Shown here one piece after another: positions 1 to 5,876 of a DNA stretch of 6,320 nt. The notes under the pieces were generated by a model, which did no database searches, had not been told where the DNA came from, and saw nothing but the letters and a program-made list of their open reading frames with translations. Position numbers and translations under genes: made by a program. Source of the DNA: Pedosphaera sp. (lineage in GTDB: Bacteria; Verrucomicrobiota; Verrucomicrobiia; Limisphaerales; Pedosphaeraceae); the NCBI GenBank assembly GCA_028293465.1, contig JAQGOT010000201.1:1-6320 (forward strand), given 5' to 3'. The stretch's first letter is position 1, and the number at the start of each line of letters is the position of its first letter.

Positions 1-647
1 GCGCCTGGGCCTTCACGCTCATCGGCGCCGACGAGTATCTGCGGCGCTTCAGCGGCGACCGGCGCGTGAGCCAGATCCGCGAATCCCTCACCGCCCGGCT
101 CATGCAAAGCTACCAGGACACCGCCACTGAGGACTGGCATTGGTTTGAAGAGGTCGTCTCGTATGCGAACGCCAAGCTGCCGCACGCGCTTATCCTCAGC
201 GGCCGCTGCATGAACGCCCCGGCGTTGCTCGAGACCGGCCTCAAAACGCTGCGCTGGCTCATCAAGGTGCAAACCTCCCCCACCGGCGTGCTCCGGCCCG
301 TCGGCTCGAACGGCTTCTACCGGCGTGGCCAGGTCTGCGCGCAGTTCGACCAGCAACCCATCGAGGCGCAAGCCACCGTCTCCGCCTGCATTGAAGCGTA
401 TCACGCCACCGGCGACATGTTCTGGGTCGCGGAAGCCCGCCGCGCCTTCGAGTGGTTTCTCGGCCGCAACGATCTCGGCCTCGCCCTCTATGATCCGGGC
501 ACCGGCGGTTGTCGCGACGGCCTGCACGTGGATCGCTTGAGCCAGAATCAGGGCGCCGAATCCACGCTGGCCTTCCTGCTCGCGCTCGCCGAAAAACAGG
601 CGTTGCAAAACACGCTCACCAGTTTCAAAGAACCTGTCGGTCCGTAA
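1..647 (+). CDS. Glycosyltransferase-type protein, C-terminal helical (six-hairpin-like) domain, 5' truncated
   Basis: The reading frame is open from position 3 to the TAA at 645-647 and gives the last 214 residues of a protein that begins before the window. A GTG or ATG inside the fragment is not needed as a start, because the frame continues to the left edge with the same character. The sequence is rich in helices and in conserved Trp, Asp and Gly. The marks I recognise are a FDQQPIEA segment, an AFEWFLGRNDLG segment, a YDPGTGGCRDGLH segment and a terminal NQGAESTLAFL segment. These resemble the alpha/alpha-barrel tail carried by a group of large bacterial GT4-like glycosyltransferases that are often encoded next to GH130 enzymes. 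The gene directly downstream is GH130, which supports this. The glycosyltransferase catalytic part is not visible, so the fragment could instead be a stand-alone helical glycosidase-like protein. The link to glycan metabolism is fairly sure; substrate and reaction are unknown. Confidence 0.7.
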   Translation, partial: AWAFTLIGADEYLRRFSGDRRVSQIRESLTARLMQSYQDTATEDWHWFEEVVSYANAKLPHALILSGRCMNAPALLETGLKTLRWLIKVQTSPTGVLRPVGSNGFYRRGQVCAQFDQQPIEAQATVSACIEAYHATGDMFWVAEARRAFEWFLGRNDLGLALYDPGTGGCRDGLHVDRLSQNQGAESTLAFLLALAEKQALQNTLTSFKEPVGP

Positions 648-648
648 G

Positions 649-670
649 GCCCGCGGTTCAAGCCGCGGGC
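649..670. repeat. Perfect 8-bp inverted repeat between the GT-type gene and GH130
   Basis: GCCCGCGG (649-656) and CCGCGGGC (663-670) are exact reverse complements around the 6-nt loop TTCAAG. The hairpin begins one base after the upstream stop codon, and its right arm ends exactly where the purine-rich GGAAA ribosome-binding region of the GH130 gene begins. No T-tract follows, so it is not a standard intrinsic terminator. It may stabilise mRNA ends or tune translation of the downstream gene, or be a copy of a dispersed palindromic repeat. These roles are inferred. Confidence 0.6.
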
Positions 671-682
671 GGAAATGATTTC

Positions 683-2152
683 ATGAGCAAACACAAACCC
701 GCCGTCCTCCACGCCAAACGCATCGGCCCGACCCTTGTCCCGGATCCCTCGCGCGTCTTGATGCGCCCGTTCCGTCCCACCACCGATGACATCGCGCGGC
801 GCATCGTCGCCCGGGTCATGGCCCTTCCGGATGACCAGGTCGCCCGGTTGCTGAGCCAGGTCCTCGGCGAGTTCGCCGACCGGCACGAGCAGGTGGAAGC
901 CATATTCCGCAAGCGCTTCACCCAGGTGGAGATGTATCTCGCCCCCGGCGCACCGCCGTCGCTCGAACGGCAGATGCTCATCGGGGCGCACTTCACGCAC
1001 GAGTATTCGCCCGAGTCCGCCGCGTTGTTCAATCCCTCCATCGTGCCCCATCCCGATCAATCCGGCCTGCCTCGCGGCGCGCTCCGTTTCATCCTGAGCC
1101 TCCGGGCCACCGGCGAGGGGCACATCTCCTCCATCACCTTCCGCACCGGCACCGCCAGCGCGCAACACCGGATCACGCTTCTGCCACCCGTGCCTTTTGC
1201 CACCGAGCCCGAGCGCGTCCCCAATGCCGCCTACGACAAAGGGTTGTTCGTCCAAAAACTGGCCGAAGCCGGTGTACAACATGATTTTTGCCGGCACGTG
1301 ATGGATAAGTTGCGCGAAGCGTTCACCTTGCAGGAACTCTACGAGGCCCTGGCGGCCCCGGATCTCGTGGCCGAGCTCGCCGACCCCACTGCGGCCCGCA
1401 CGGCGCGCGGCATTTTGTTGCTGGCGGAATCCAATTACGAAGTGAGCTTCGCACCCGACAGCCGCGCTTCGCAGCGCGTGCTCTTTCCCTCCTCGCCCAG
1501 CCAGAGCAACGGCATCGAAGATGCCCGCTTCGTCCGGTTCCAGCAGGACGATGGCAGCTTTATTTACTACGCGACGTACACCGCCTACGACGGCAAAATC
1601 ACGCTGCCGCAATTGCTCGAGACGACCGACTTCGTCCATTTCAAATTCAACACCCTGAACGGCCCCGCCGTGCAGAACAAGGGCATGGCGCTGTTCCCGC
1701 GCAAAATCAACGGGCAATACGTCATGCTGTCGCGCCAGGACGACGAGAACATTCTCCTGATGTTCTCGGACAATGTCCATTTCTGGCAGACGCCCCAGGT
1801 GCTGCTCGCGCCCGCGCAACCCTGGGAATTCATCAAGATCGGCAACTGCGGTTCACCGATCGAAACGGAAGCGGGCTGGCTGGTGTTGAGTCACGGCGTG
1901 GGCGCGATGCGCAAGTACTGTCTCGGCGCATTTCTCCTCGATTTGCACGATCCGAGCCGCGTGATCGGCCGGTTGACCGAACCCCTGCTCTCGCCCAACG
2001 AAGCCGAGCGCGAGGGCTACGTCCCCAACGTGGTTTACACCTGCGGCGCGCTCCTGCAAGGACGTGAACTCATCATCCCGTATGCCATGAGCGACTCCGC
2101 CACCAGCTTCGCCACCGTGTCCCTCGACGAACTGCTGGCCGCAATGGAGTAA
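683..2152 (+). CDS. GH130-family glycosidase / beta-mannoside phosphorylase-like protein
   Basis: This is a complete 489-aa cytosolic-type protein with no signal peptide. The frame is open further upstream to 509, but that would overlap the preceding gene by about 140 bp. ATG 683 lies 9 nt after GGA and follows the upstream stop. The C-terminal two thirds are a GH130 five-bladed beta-propeller. NGIEDAR at residues 276-282 carries the expected general acid (Asp280). Further marks are the ALFPRKINGQYVMLSR stretch (336-351), GNCGSP (387-392), LSHGVG (402-407, with the His expected in phosphorylases), DLHDPSRVIGR (420-430) and GYVPNVVYTCG (445-455). GH130 members cleave beta-mannosides, mostly by phosphorolysis that yields mannose 1-phosphate. 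The presence of the His and Arg in the phosphate-binding regions makes phosphorolysis plausible, though not proven. Residues 1 to about 110 are a largely helical extension absent from the shorter, best-studied members. The family motif is usually EDPR, here EDAR. The partner upstream is a glycosyltransferase-type gene. Exact substrate is unknown. Confidence 0.9.
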   Translation: MSKHKPAVLHAKRIGPTLVPDPSRVLMRPFRPTTDDIARRIVARVMALPDDQVARLLSQVLGEFADRHEQVEAIFRKRFTQVEMYLAPGAPPSLERQMLIGAHFTHEYSPESAALFNPSIVPHPDQSGLPRGALRFILSLRATGEGHISSITFRTGTASAQHRITLLPPVPFATEPERVPNAAYDKGLFVQKLAEAGVQHDFCRHVMDKLREAFTLQELYEALAAPDLVAELADPTAARTARGILLLAESNYEVSFAPDSRASQRVLFPSSPSQSNGIEDARFVRFQQDDGSFIYYATYTAYDGKITLPQLLETTDFVHFKFNTLNGPAVQNKGMALFPRKINGQYVMLSRQDDENILLMFSDNVHFWQTPQVLLAPAQPWEFIKIGNCGSPIETEAGWLVLSHGVGAMRKYCLGAFLLDLHDPSRVIGRLTEPLLSPNEAEREGYVPNVVYTCGALLQGRELIIPYAMSDSATSFATVSLDELLAAME

Positions 2153-2159
2153 ACATTGC

Positions 2160-3059
2160 CTAACCGAGCCGCACCGTCTGATTGCCATCGAGGCGTTTGG
2201 ATAAATCAACGGGATCGCCGACGGAAACCTGCTGCGGATTCACCTGGTAAGCCCAGACCTCAAAATGGGTTAAGGTGGCCTCGCCGTAGATCGTCGAAAA
2301 TGCCCCGTTCACGGCGTCCGCACCGTGGGCAACCTTCACCCGGCCGATGCGCGGCACATTGAAACGCGGATCAAACGTCAGCCACTCCTGCCCCAGATAT
2401 ACTTCACAATACGCGTGAAAATCCATCGGCGTGCCCGGATCAACATGGCCGATGTCCGGCAGGTGTCCGGTCACGTAGCGGGCGGGCAGATTGAAGGCGC
2501 GGCACAGCGCAATCGCCGCATGCGCAAAGTCCCGGCAGACGCCGTAGCGCCGGCCGATGACCTCCGACGCGGACAAATCGGAACGGCCGGACATGAAGCG
2601 GTATTCAATATTGTTGTGCACCCAATCGCAGATGGCTTGCACGCGCGGCAGGCCGTGCGTGGTCTGCCCGAATTGGTTCCACGCAAAATTCATCAGCTTG
2701 TCCGAATCGCAGTACCGGCTGGGCAACGTGTAGCGCAACAGATCCGAGGGGAGCTGGCCCACCGGCACCACGTTCCCCGTCACTTCCCGGCCGTCGGGCA
2801 GCGAAGAAACCGCGACCAGCGCATCGTGACGAATTTCATTGCGGCCCGGCATGAACATCGCGCGATACGTGATGTTGCCGTGCGCATCCTGAAATTCATA
2901 CGACGGCTGGCTGATGCCGAACGACAGTTTCTCCTGCATCACCAGCACCCGGCCCTCGAGCCGCGGCCTGAGCACGAACAGCACCGGTGTCGGCACGGTC
3001 GTTTCGTAGGCGAGGCTGCAGCCGACCCGGACGGTAAGGTTCAACGGAGTCCAATTCAT
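2160..3059 (-). CDS. Transglutaminase-like cysteine peptidase-fold protein
   Basis: This 299-aa protein has a complete transglutaminase-like core. The catalytic triad is visible as Cys175 in YGVCRDFAH (172-180), His215 in MDFHAYCEVYL (212-222) and Asp230 in LTFDPRFN (227-234). The N-terminal 110 or so residues form the beta-rich region typical of the bacterial proteins of this class, starting with RVGCSLAYET and containing PTPVLFVLRPR. No signal peptide or membrane segment is present, so a cytoplasmic location is likely. Bacterial relatives are mostly uncharacterised; they may hydrolyse or crosslink amide bonds and some accompany peptide-ligating enzymes, but no such partner is seen here. ATG 3059 is the first start after an in-frame TGA (3063-3065). 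No good Shine-Dalgarno sequence precedes it. The gene converges on GH130 with 7 bp between stops. It may be transcribed from the AT-rich patch at about 3100-3118 or by read-through from the ROK gene. Confidence 0.88.
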   Translation of the reverse strand: MNWTPLNLTVRVGCSLAYETTVPTPVLFVLRPRLEGRVLVMQEKLSFGISQPSYEFQDAHGNITYRAMFMPGRNEIRHDALVAVSSLPDGREVTGNVVPVGQLPSDLLRYTLPSRYCDSDKLMNFAWNQFGQTTHGLPRVQAICDWVHNNIEYRFMSGRSDLSASEVIGRRYGVCRDFAHAAIALCRAFNLPARYVTGHLPDIGHVDPGTPMDFHAYCEVYLGQEWLTFDPRFNVPRIGRVKVAHGADAVNGAFSTIYGEATLTHFEVWAYQVNPQQVSVGDPVDLSKRLDGNQTVRLG

Positions 3060-3129
3060 AAGTCAGTGCGGCTTGCCGGTGGAACCGGGGTGTTGCTGTG
3101 TTGAATAAAATAAATACGCCTCAGGATAG

Positions 3130-3163
3130 TCCACCCGTTTCCCGGGTGGAAGCTGTGTTTTTT
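3130..3163. terminator. Hairpin with nearby T-run; possible terminator
   Basis: TCCACCCG (3130-3137) and CGGGTGGA (3143-3150) pair perfectly over 8 bp around a 5-nt loop. On the + strand a run of six T (3158-3163) begins 8 nt after the stem. On the - strand, the direction of the flanking genes, an AT-rich segment follows only after about 12 nt. It lies 79 nt past the stop of the ROK kinase gene and 71 nt before the transglutaminase-like start. It could end the ROK transcript, block antisense transcription, or be a dispersed palindrome. The T-run distance is poor for a classical intrinsic terminator in either direction. Confidence 0.4.
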
Positions 3164-3228
3164 GGGGTGCTTGAAAATGGGTTCCGACTCTCGCAGTTGC
3201 AATGCTTCCAAGAACGCCGGTTTTAGTG

Positions 3229-3912
3229 CTAATGGTCGGTCTGCCATCGGGGATCGGGTGCCCAAAGCCGCAGCCCGCCTCGGAAGGCATTCGCGTTGTC
3301 TCCCAGGCGGGCACCGCGTGGAAGCTTCCCCAGCAGTTTCGCATTGCCACCGCCTAAAACGACATAATCCGCCTCCAATGCGCTCTTGAGTTGCTCGACG
3401 ACCTCATTCACATACCGGCGCCATTTCTTTTTTCCCAGCCGCTTGAGTCCGGCCAGCCCGACATAGTCTTCGTAAGTGCGGCCTTTTTTGTAAGGCAGAT
3501 GCGCCAGTTCCATCGGTTCGAGCACACCCTCAACCACCATGGCCGAACCAAGGCCGGTGCCCAACCCCAGGAAGAGCATTCGTTTGCCTTCGTAGCTGCC
3601 CAACGCCTGCATCGCCGCGTCATTCATGATTCTGACCGGGCAACCGAACGCTTTTTTAAAATCAAAGCCAACCCAGCCAGGTCCAAGGTTATGCGGCTCG
3701 GCGACGATGCGTCCATGGACCACCGCGCCCGGGTAGCCAATCGTGACCACGTCGTATTTCCAACCGGCGATGACCTTTCGAGTCGCCGCGACCATTTTTC
3801 GGGCCGTCATTTCTGGGCCGGACGGAATTTTTATCAGCTCTTTATGGCTCGTCGCGCGCACTTTTACGTGCGTGCCGCCCACATCAACCACTAGGATTTT
3901 CATTTGCTTCAT
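3229..3912 (-). CDS. ROK-family sugar kinase, polyphosphate-glucokinase-like
   Basis: This 227-aa protein shows the actin-like ATPase sugar-kinase layout. It has a phosphate-binding loop DVGGTHVKV (10-18), IGYPGAVVHG (58-67), the putative catalytic Asp98 in IMNDAAMQALG (95-105), a second glycine-rich loop LGLGTGLGSA (115-124), and VVLGGGNAKLLGKLP (184-198) followed by DNANAFRGG (205-213). This order matches bacterial polyphosphate glucokinase-like ROK proteins, which phosphorylate glucose or a similar hexose using polyphosphate or ATP. The zinc-binding CxCGxxGC motif of many ROK repressors and glucokinases is absent, as is usual in this branch, and there is no DNA-binding domain. ATG 3912 has GAAGG 11 nt upstream. 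A second ATG at 3903 (MKILVVD) is an alternative and matches the more usual family start. An in-frame TGA at 3943-3945 rules out any longer form. Phosphate donor and sugar specificity are unknown. Confidence 0.88.
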   Translation of the reverse strand: MKQMKILVVDVGGTHVKVRATSHKELIKIPSGPEMTARKMVAATRKVIAGWKYDVVTIGYPGAVVHGRIVAEPHNLGPGWVGFDFKKAFGCPVRIMNDAAMQALGSYEGKRMLFLGLGTGLGSAMVVEGVLEPMELAHLPYKKGRTYEDYVGLAGLKRLGKKKWRRYVNEVVEQLKSALEADYVVLGGGNAKLLGKLPRGARLGDNANAFRGGLRLWAPDPRWQTDH

Positions 3913-3946
3913 TTTGTTGATGACCTTCGCATCCGGCAGCTCTCAT
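3884..3946 (-). promoter_or_regulatory. Possible 20-codon upstream ORF overlapping the ROK kinase start
   Basis: ATG 3946 is preceded by GGAGGG (3951-3956) at a 4-nt gap, the best Shine-Dalgarno sequence in this part of the window. It opens a 20-codon frame (MRAAGCEGHQQNEANENPSG) that ends at TGA 3884-3886, past both possible starts of the kinase gene and out of frame with it. If translated, it could affect kinase translation by coupling or interference. It could also be chance, since the kinase has its own GAAGG. No homology is claimed for the peptide. Confidence 0.25.
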
Positions 3947-4024
3947 GACTCCCTCCGGCCGCCCGGCTTCAATTTGCCCTGCCGTCACTGACGTTGCCAC
4001 CGCGTTCCTCAGCCGTAAAGACGT

Positions 4025-5017
4025 TCATGACTGCGCTGCCTTTCGAGGGTGGGTCGTTGAGAGCTGCCCCAATTGTTCCCAGAGCGCGCGTTCTTCCTCA
4101 TTAATCTGCTTCGGCAATTGGACTTCGACCACCACATAAAGATCTCCGGGATCTCCGTTCTTTCCTTTGGGCAGACCACGTCCGCGTACCCGTAATTGCT
4201 GGCCGTTGTCCGTTCCGGCTGGAATGCGAACATTCACCTGGCCCTTAAGCGTTGGCACCTTGGCGTTTGAGCCCAGCACTCCCTCCCAAGGCGCGAGCGC
4301 GAGATCATAATAGAGATCAGCCCCGCGGACTCGGAAATCAGGATGGGCCGCCAGTCGCACCCGCAGATAGAGATCGCCGGGACTGGCGCCCTCCAGGCCT
4401 TGCCCGCCTTTGCCCGGCACGCGAATGCGTTGACCTTCGCCGACGCCGGCCGGTATGCGGACCTTGAAATGTTGGGTTGCCGTTTGGCCGCTATGCGGGT
4501 CATTGCTTCGGAGGGAGATGTCCCGAACCGCTCCGTTTAGCACCTCATCCAGCGTGACGAGAATATCGCCTTCGATGTCAGTTCCGCGGGCCGCACCACG
4601 CGCCTGGCCAAATTGTTCACGACCAGCCCCGCTTTCATCAAACCCAGATCTTCCATTTCTGCTGAAAAACTGTTCGAAAAAGTCGCTGAAACCGGTGCCG
4701 CCGAACTGGAACTCTTCCCCCTGCCCGTTGCCGGGCGTGCGGGCGCCCCGTGGCGGCTGGCCGGACGGACGGTGCGGAGCCGGGCCCGCCTTCCAATCCG
4801 CGCCCAACTCATCGTAGCGCTTGCGCTTTTGCGGATCGCTCAGGACTTCATTTGCCTCGTTGATCTCTTTGAATTTTGCTTCGCTGGCTTTCTTGTCCTT
4901 CGCCACGTCCGGATGATATTTCTTGGCCAGCCTGCGAAAAGCCTGCTTGATATCGTCATCGTTGGCGCTGCGCGGAACACCCAACGAGGCATAATAATCT
5001 TTAAATTCAACCGCCAT
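4025..5017 (-). CDS. cbpA: DnaJ-class chaperone without zinc finger (CbpA-type J protein)
   Basis: This 330-aa protein has a full J domain at residues 5-71 (DYYASLGV start, HPD at 35-37, then KRKRYDELG). A Gly/Pro/Phe-rich linker follows (about 75-145, with FGGTGFSDFFEQFF at 105-118). Two beta-rich peptide-binding domains come next: about 147-225 with VRIPAGVGEGQRIRVPGKG, and about 230-302 with VRIPAGTDNGQQLRVRGRG. No CxxCxGxG zinc repeats lie between them, so this is a type II protein like CbpA rather than canonical DnaJ. The HPD motif predicts stimulation of DnaK ATPase in the cytoplasm, with the C-terminal domains binding client proteins. The gene begins 6 bp after the grpE stop, and its GGGA ribosome site overlaps the end of grpE, so the two are almost certainly co-transcribed. 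The symbol is by architecture only; it may be named dnaJ in related genomes. Confidence 0.93.
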   Translation of the reverse strand: MAVEFKDYYASLGVPRSANDDDIKQAFRRLAKKYHPDVAKDKKASEAKFKEINEANEVLSDPQKRKRYDELGADWKAGPAPHRPSGQPPRGARTPGNGQGEEFQFGGTGFSDFFEQFFSRNGRSGFDESGAGREQFGQARGAARGTDIEGDILVTLDEVLNGAVRDISLRSNDPHSGQTATQHFKVRIPAGVGEGQRIRVPGKGGQGLEGASPGDLYLRVRLAAHPDFRVRGADLYYDLALAPWEGVLGSNAKVPTLKGQVNVRIPAGTDNGQQLRVRGRGLPKGKNGDPGDLYVVVEVQLPKQINEEERALWEQLGQLSTTHPRKAAQS

Positions 5018-5023
5018 GTTCGG

Positions 5024-5554
5024 TCATCCCGGTTGGCTGCAGTCGTTCACGATCACCTTCGCCGGCCGGAAAACCCCCTGACCCCGGCGGTAACCACGCT
5101 GCGCGGTTTCCAGTACCGCCTGGTCGCGCTGGGACGGATCGTGACGCGAGCCAATCGCCTCATGCCGAAGCGGGTCGAAAGGCTTGCCCTCGCTCTCCTC
5201 CACATCGACGTCGTTCTGGTGAAGAATTTGCCGCAACTGTTGCAGGGTCATTTCCACGCCTTGAAAAAGTTGCGCGAACGGCGTGCTCGCCGTAACGGTG
5301 AGGGCGCGTTCCAGATTGTCAACGACCGGCAGGAGTTCGCGCAACAACGCCTCCTTTTGCGCGCCGGCCCGTTGCTCGGTCTCCTGCTTGGTTCGTTTGC
5401 GAAAGTTGTCGAAGTCGGCGGCCAGCCGAAGATAGCGCTGCTCCTGTTCTGACCTCTCCACCAGCGGCGCATCGGGCGCAACTTCAGCGGTCGTGTTGGC
5501 CGCGGGGTTGCTGTGGCCCGTCGCGCCGGCCGGGTGTTGGTGCTTTTGATTCAT
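5024..5554 (-). CDS. grpE: GrpE nucleotide-exchange factor for DnaK
   Basis: This 176-aa protein matches GrpE throughout. A disordered polar N-terminus (1-34) is followed by a long coiled-coil helix (about 35-85) with YLRLAADFDNFRKR (41-54) and LLPVVDNLERAL (74-85). A four-helix region covers about 95-115 (GVEMTLQQLRQIL). The C-terminal beta-wing runs from about 116 to 170, with FDPLRHEAIG (126-135), RGYRRGQG (153-160) and FRPAKVIVN (162-170). GrpE dimers open the DnaK nucleotide site to release ADP and often act as the thermosensor of the cycle. Length is normal for the family. ATG 5554 is used because the sequence upstream gives no in-frame alternative with a family match. It lacks a clear Shine-Dalgarno sequence and overlaps the stop of a small upstream ORF as ATGA. 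grpE leads directly into the J-protein gene. dnaK is not present in the window. Confidence 0.95.
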   Translation of the reverse strand: MNQKHQHPAGATGHSNPAANTTAEVAPDAPLVERSEQEQRYLRLAADFDNFRKRTKQETEQRAGAQKEALLRELLPVVDNLERALTVTASTPFAQLFQGVEMTLQQLRQILHQNDVDVEESEGKPFDPLRHEAIGSRHDPSQRDQAVLETAQRGYRRGQGVFRPAKVIVNDCSQPG

Positions 5555-5649
5555 AATGCGCGGGCAAGCCGTAGGCCACGGCTTTCGGGCCGCTTGGAGC
5601 CCTTTATCAAGTTCCGCTCCGCAATGCCTTCGACGAGCCTCGGTGTCAT
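5551..5649 (-). CDS. Possible 32-aa ORF between the 58-aa gene and grpE
   Basis: This frame starts with ATG one base after the TGA of the preceding 58-aa gene. It ends in TTATGA, whose ATGA overlaps the grpE start codon. The peptide begins MTPRLVEGIAERNL and is basic (many Arg) with no recognisable domain. A weak GGA lies about 8 nt before the start. The tight stop/start spacing at both ends would allow translational coupling into grpE, which has no clear ribosome site of its own. Against it, the second half is formed by a hairpin sequence and the peptide is very short, so chance is a real alternative. Confidence 0.3.
   Translation of the reverse strand: MTPRLVEGIAERNLIKGSKRPESRGLRLARAL
5566..5584. 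repeat. 7-bp perfect hairpin in the grpE leader
   Basis: AAGCCGT (5566-5572) and ACGGCTT (5578-5584) pair exactly around the loop AGGCC. Both sides are flanked by the same pentamer CGGGC (5561-5565 and 5586-5590). The stem ends 11 nt before the grpE start codon on the - strand. It has no T-tract in either direction. It may influence grpE translation, or belong to a dispersed repeat class shared with the hairpin at 649-670; both ideas are inference. Confidence 0.5.
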
Positions 5650-5650
5650 T

Positions 5651-5827
5651 TCATTTTCCAAGATACTTCGACGGGTGACGTATGCGGTCCAGCCGTTCAG
5701 CTTCAAGCTCGTTCAAAACCGTCTGTTGTCGCTTCTGCCGGGCGGCGATCGCGATCGATTGCGGCAGAAACCCGATCCATTTGACCACGCTGAGGGTCGA
5801 TTCGTAAATAAATTGAAATAGCTGCAT
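5651..5827 (-). CDS. Small hypothetical protein, 58 aa
   Basis: ATG 5827 opens a 58-codon frame ending in TGA at 5651-5653, with no other in-frame start upstream of it in the 49-bp gap. The protein starts MQLFQFIYESTLSVVKWIGF. Residues 1-29 are hydrophobic and aromatic, enough for membrane association though short of a clear transmembrane helix, since a Glu, a Lys and a Pro interrupt them. Residues 30-58 are a strongly charged, helix-prone segment rich in Arg, Gln and Glu (RQKRQQTVLNELEAERLDRIR), with HPSKYLGK at the end. Base use looks coding and the layout suggests a real small protein in the same transcript as grpE. No clear Shine-Dalgarno sequence precedes it; an AATTTTT run abuts the start. 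I do not recognise a family and assign no function. Confidence 0.6.
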   Translation of the reverse strand: MQLFQFIYESTLSVVKWIGFLPQSIAIAARQKRQQTVLNELEAERLDRIRHPSKYLGK

Positions 5828-5844
5828 AAAAATTGGCGCACAGA

Positions 5845-5867
5845 GGGACCCGCCGCTCGCCGGGCCC
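5845..5867. repeat. GC-rich hairpin with one bulge between the 74-aa and 58-aa genes
   Basis: GGGACCCG (5845-5852) pairs with CGGGCCC (5861-5867) with a single bulged A and an 8-nt loop. On the - strand five T (5828-5832) follow only 12 nt later, directly before the start codon of the 58-aa gene. That spacing is too long for a standard intrinsic terminator, but partial attenuation between the first gene and the rest of the cluster is possible. Confidence 0.35.
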
Positions 5868-5876
5868 GCAAATGTG

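Noticed and set aside
509..682. Upstream extension of the GH130 frame
   Set aside because: It would overlap the preceding gene by about 140 bp and adds Arg/Pro-rich sequence unlike the family; ATG 683 has a suitable ribosome site.
548..1819. Long minus-strand open frame (about 423 codons) antisense to the GH130 gene
   Set aside because: It is a GC-rich shadow of a gene with clear family motifs; its translation is Gly/Arg/Glu-rich with no recognisable domain.
2325..3104. Plus-strand open frame (about 259 codons) antisense to the transglutaminase-like gene
   Set aside because: The minus strand carries a complete catalytic triad and family features; the plus-strand translation is His/Arg-rich and without a domain.
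3983..3993. Palindrome CGTCACTGACG in the gap between the J-protein and kinase genes
   Set aside because: Only 5-bp arms around one base; too short and isolated to call an operator.
4613..5452. Plus-strand open frame (about 279 codons) spanning the J protein and GrpE genes
   Set aside because: It crosses two well-identified minus-strand genes and has no family signal of its own.
5746..5757. 12-bp perfect palindrome CGATCGCGATCG
   Set aside because: It lies within the 58-aa coding frame (Ser-Ile-Ala-Ile-Ala) and appears once in the window, so chance within coding sequence is sufficient.
5513..5821. Plus-strand open frame of 102 codons opposite the small genes
   Set aside because: The minus strand gives a more protein-like 58-aa product fitting the operon direction; the plus frame also runs into the grpE start region with no ribosome site.
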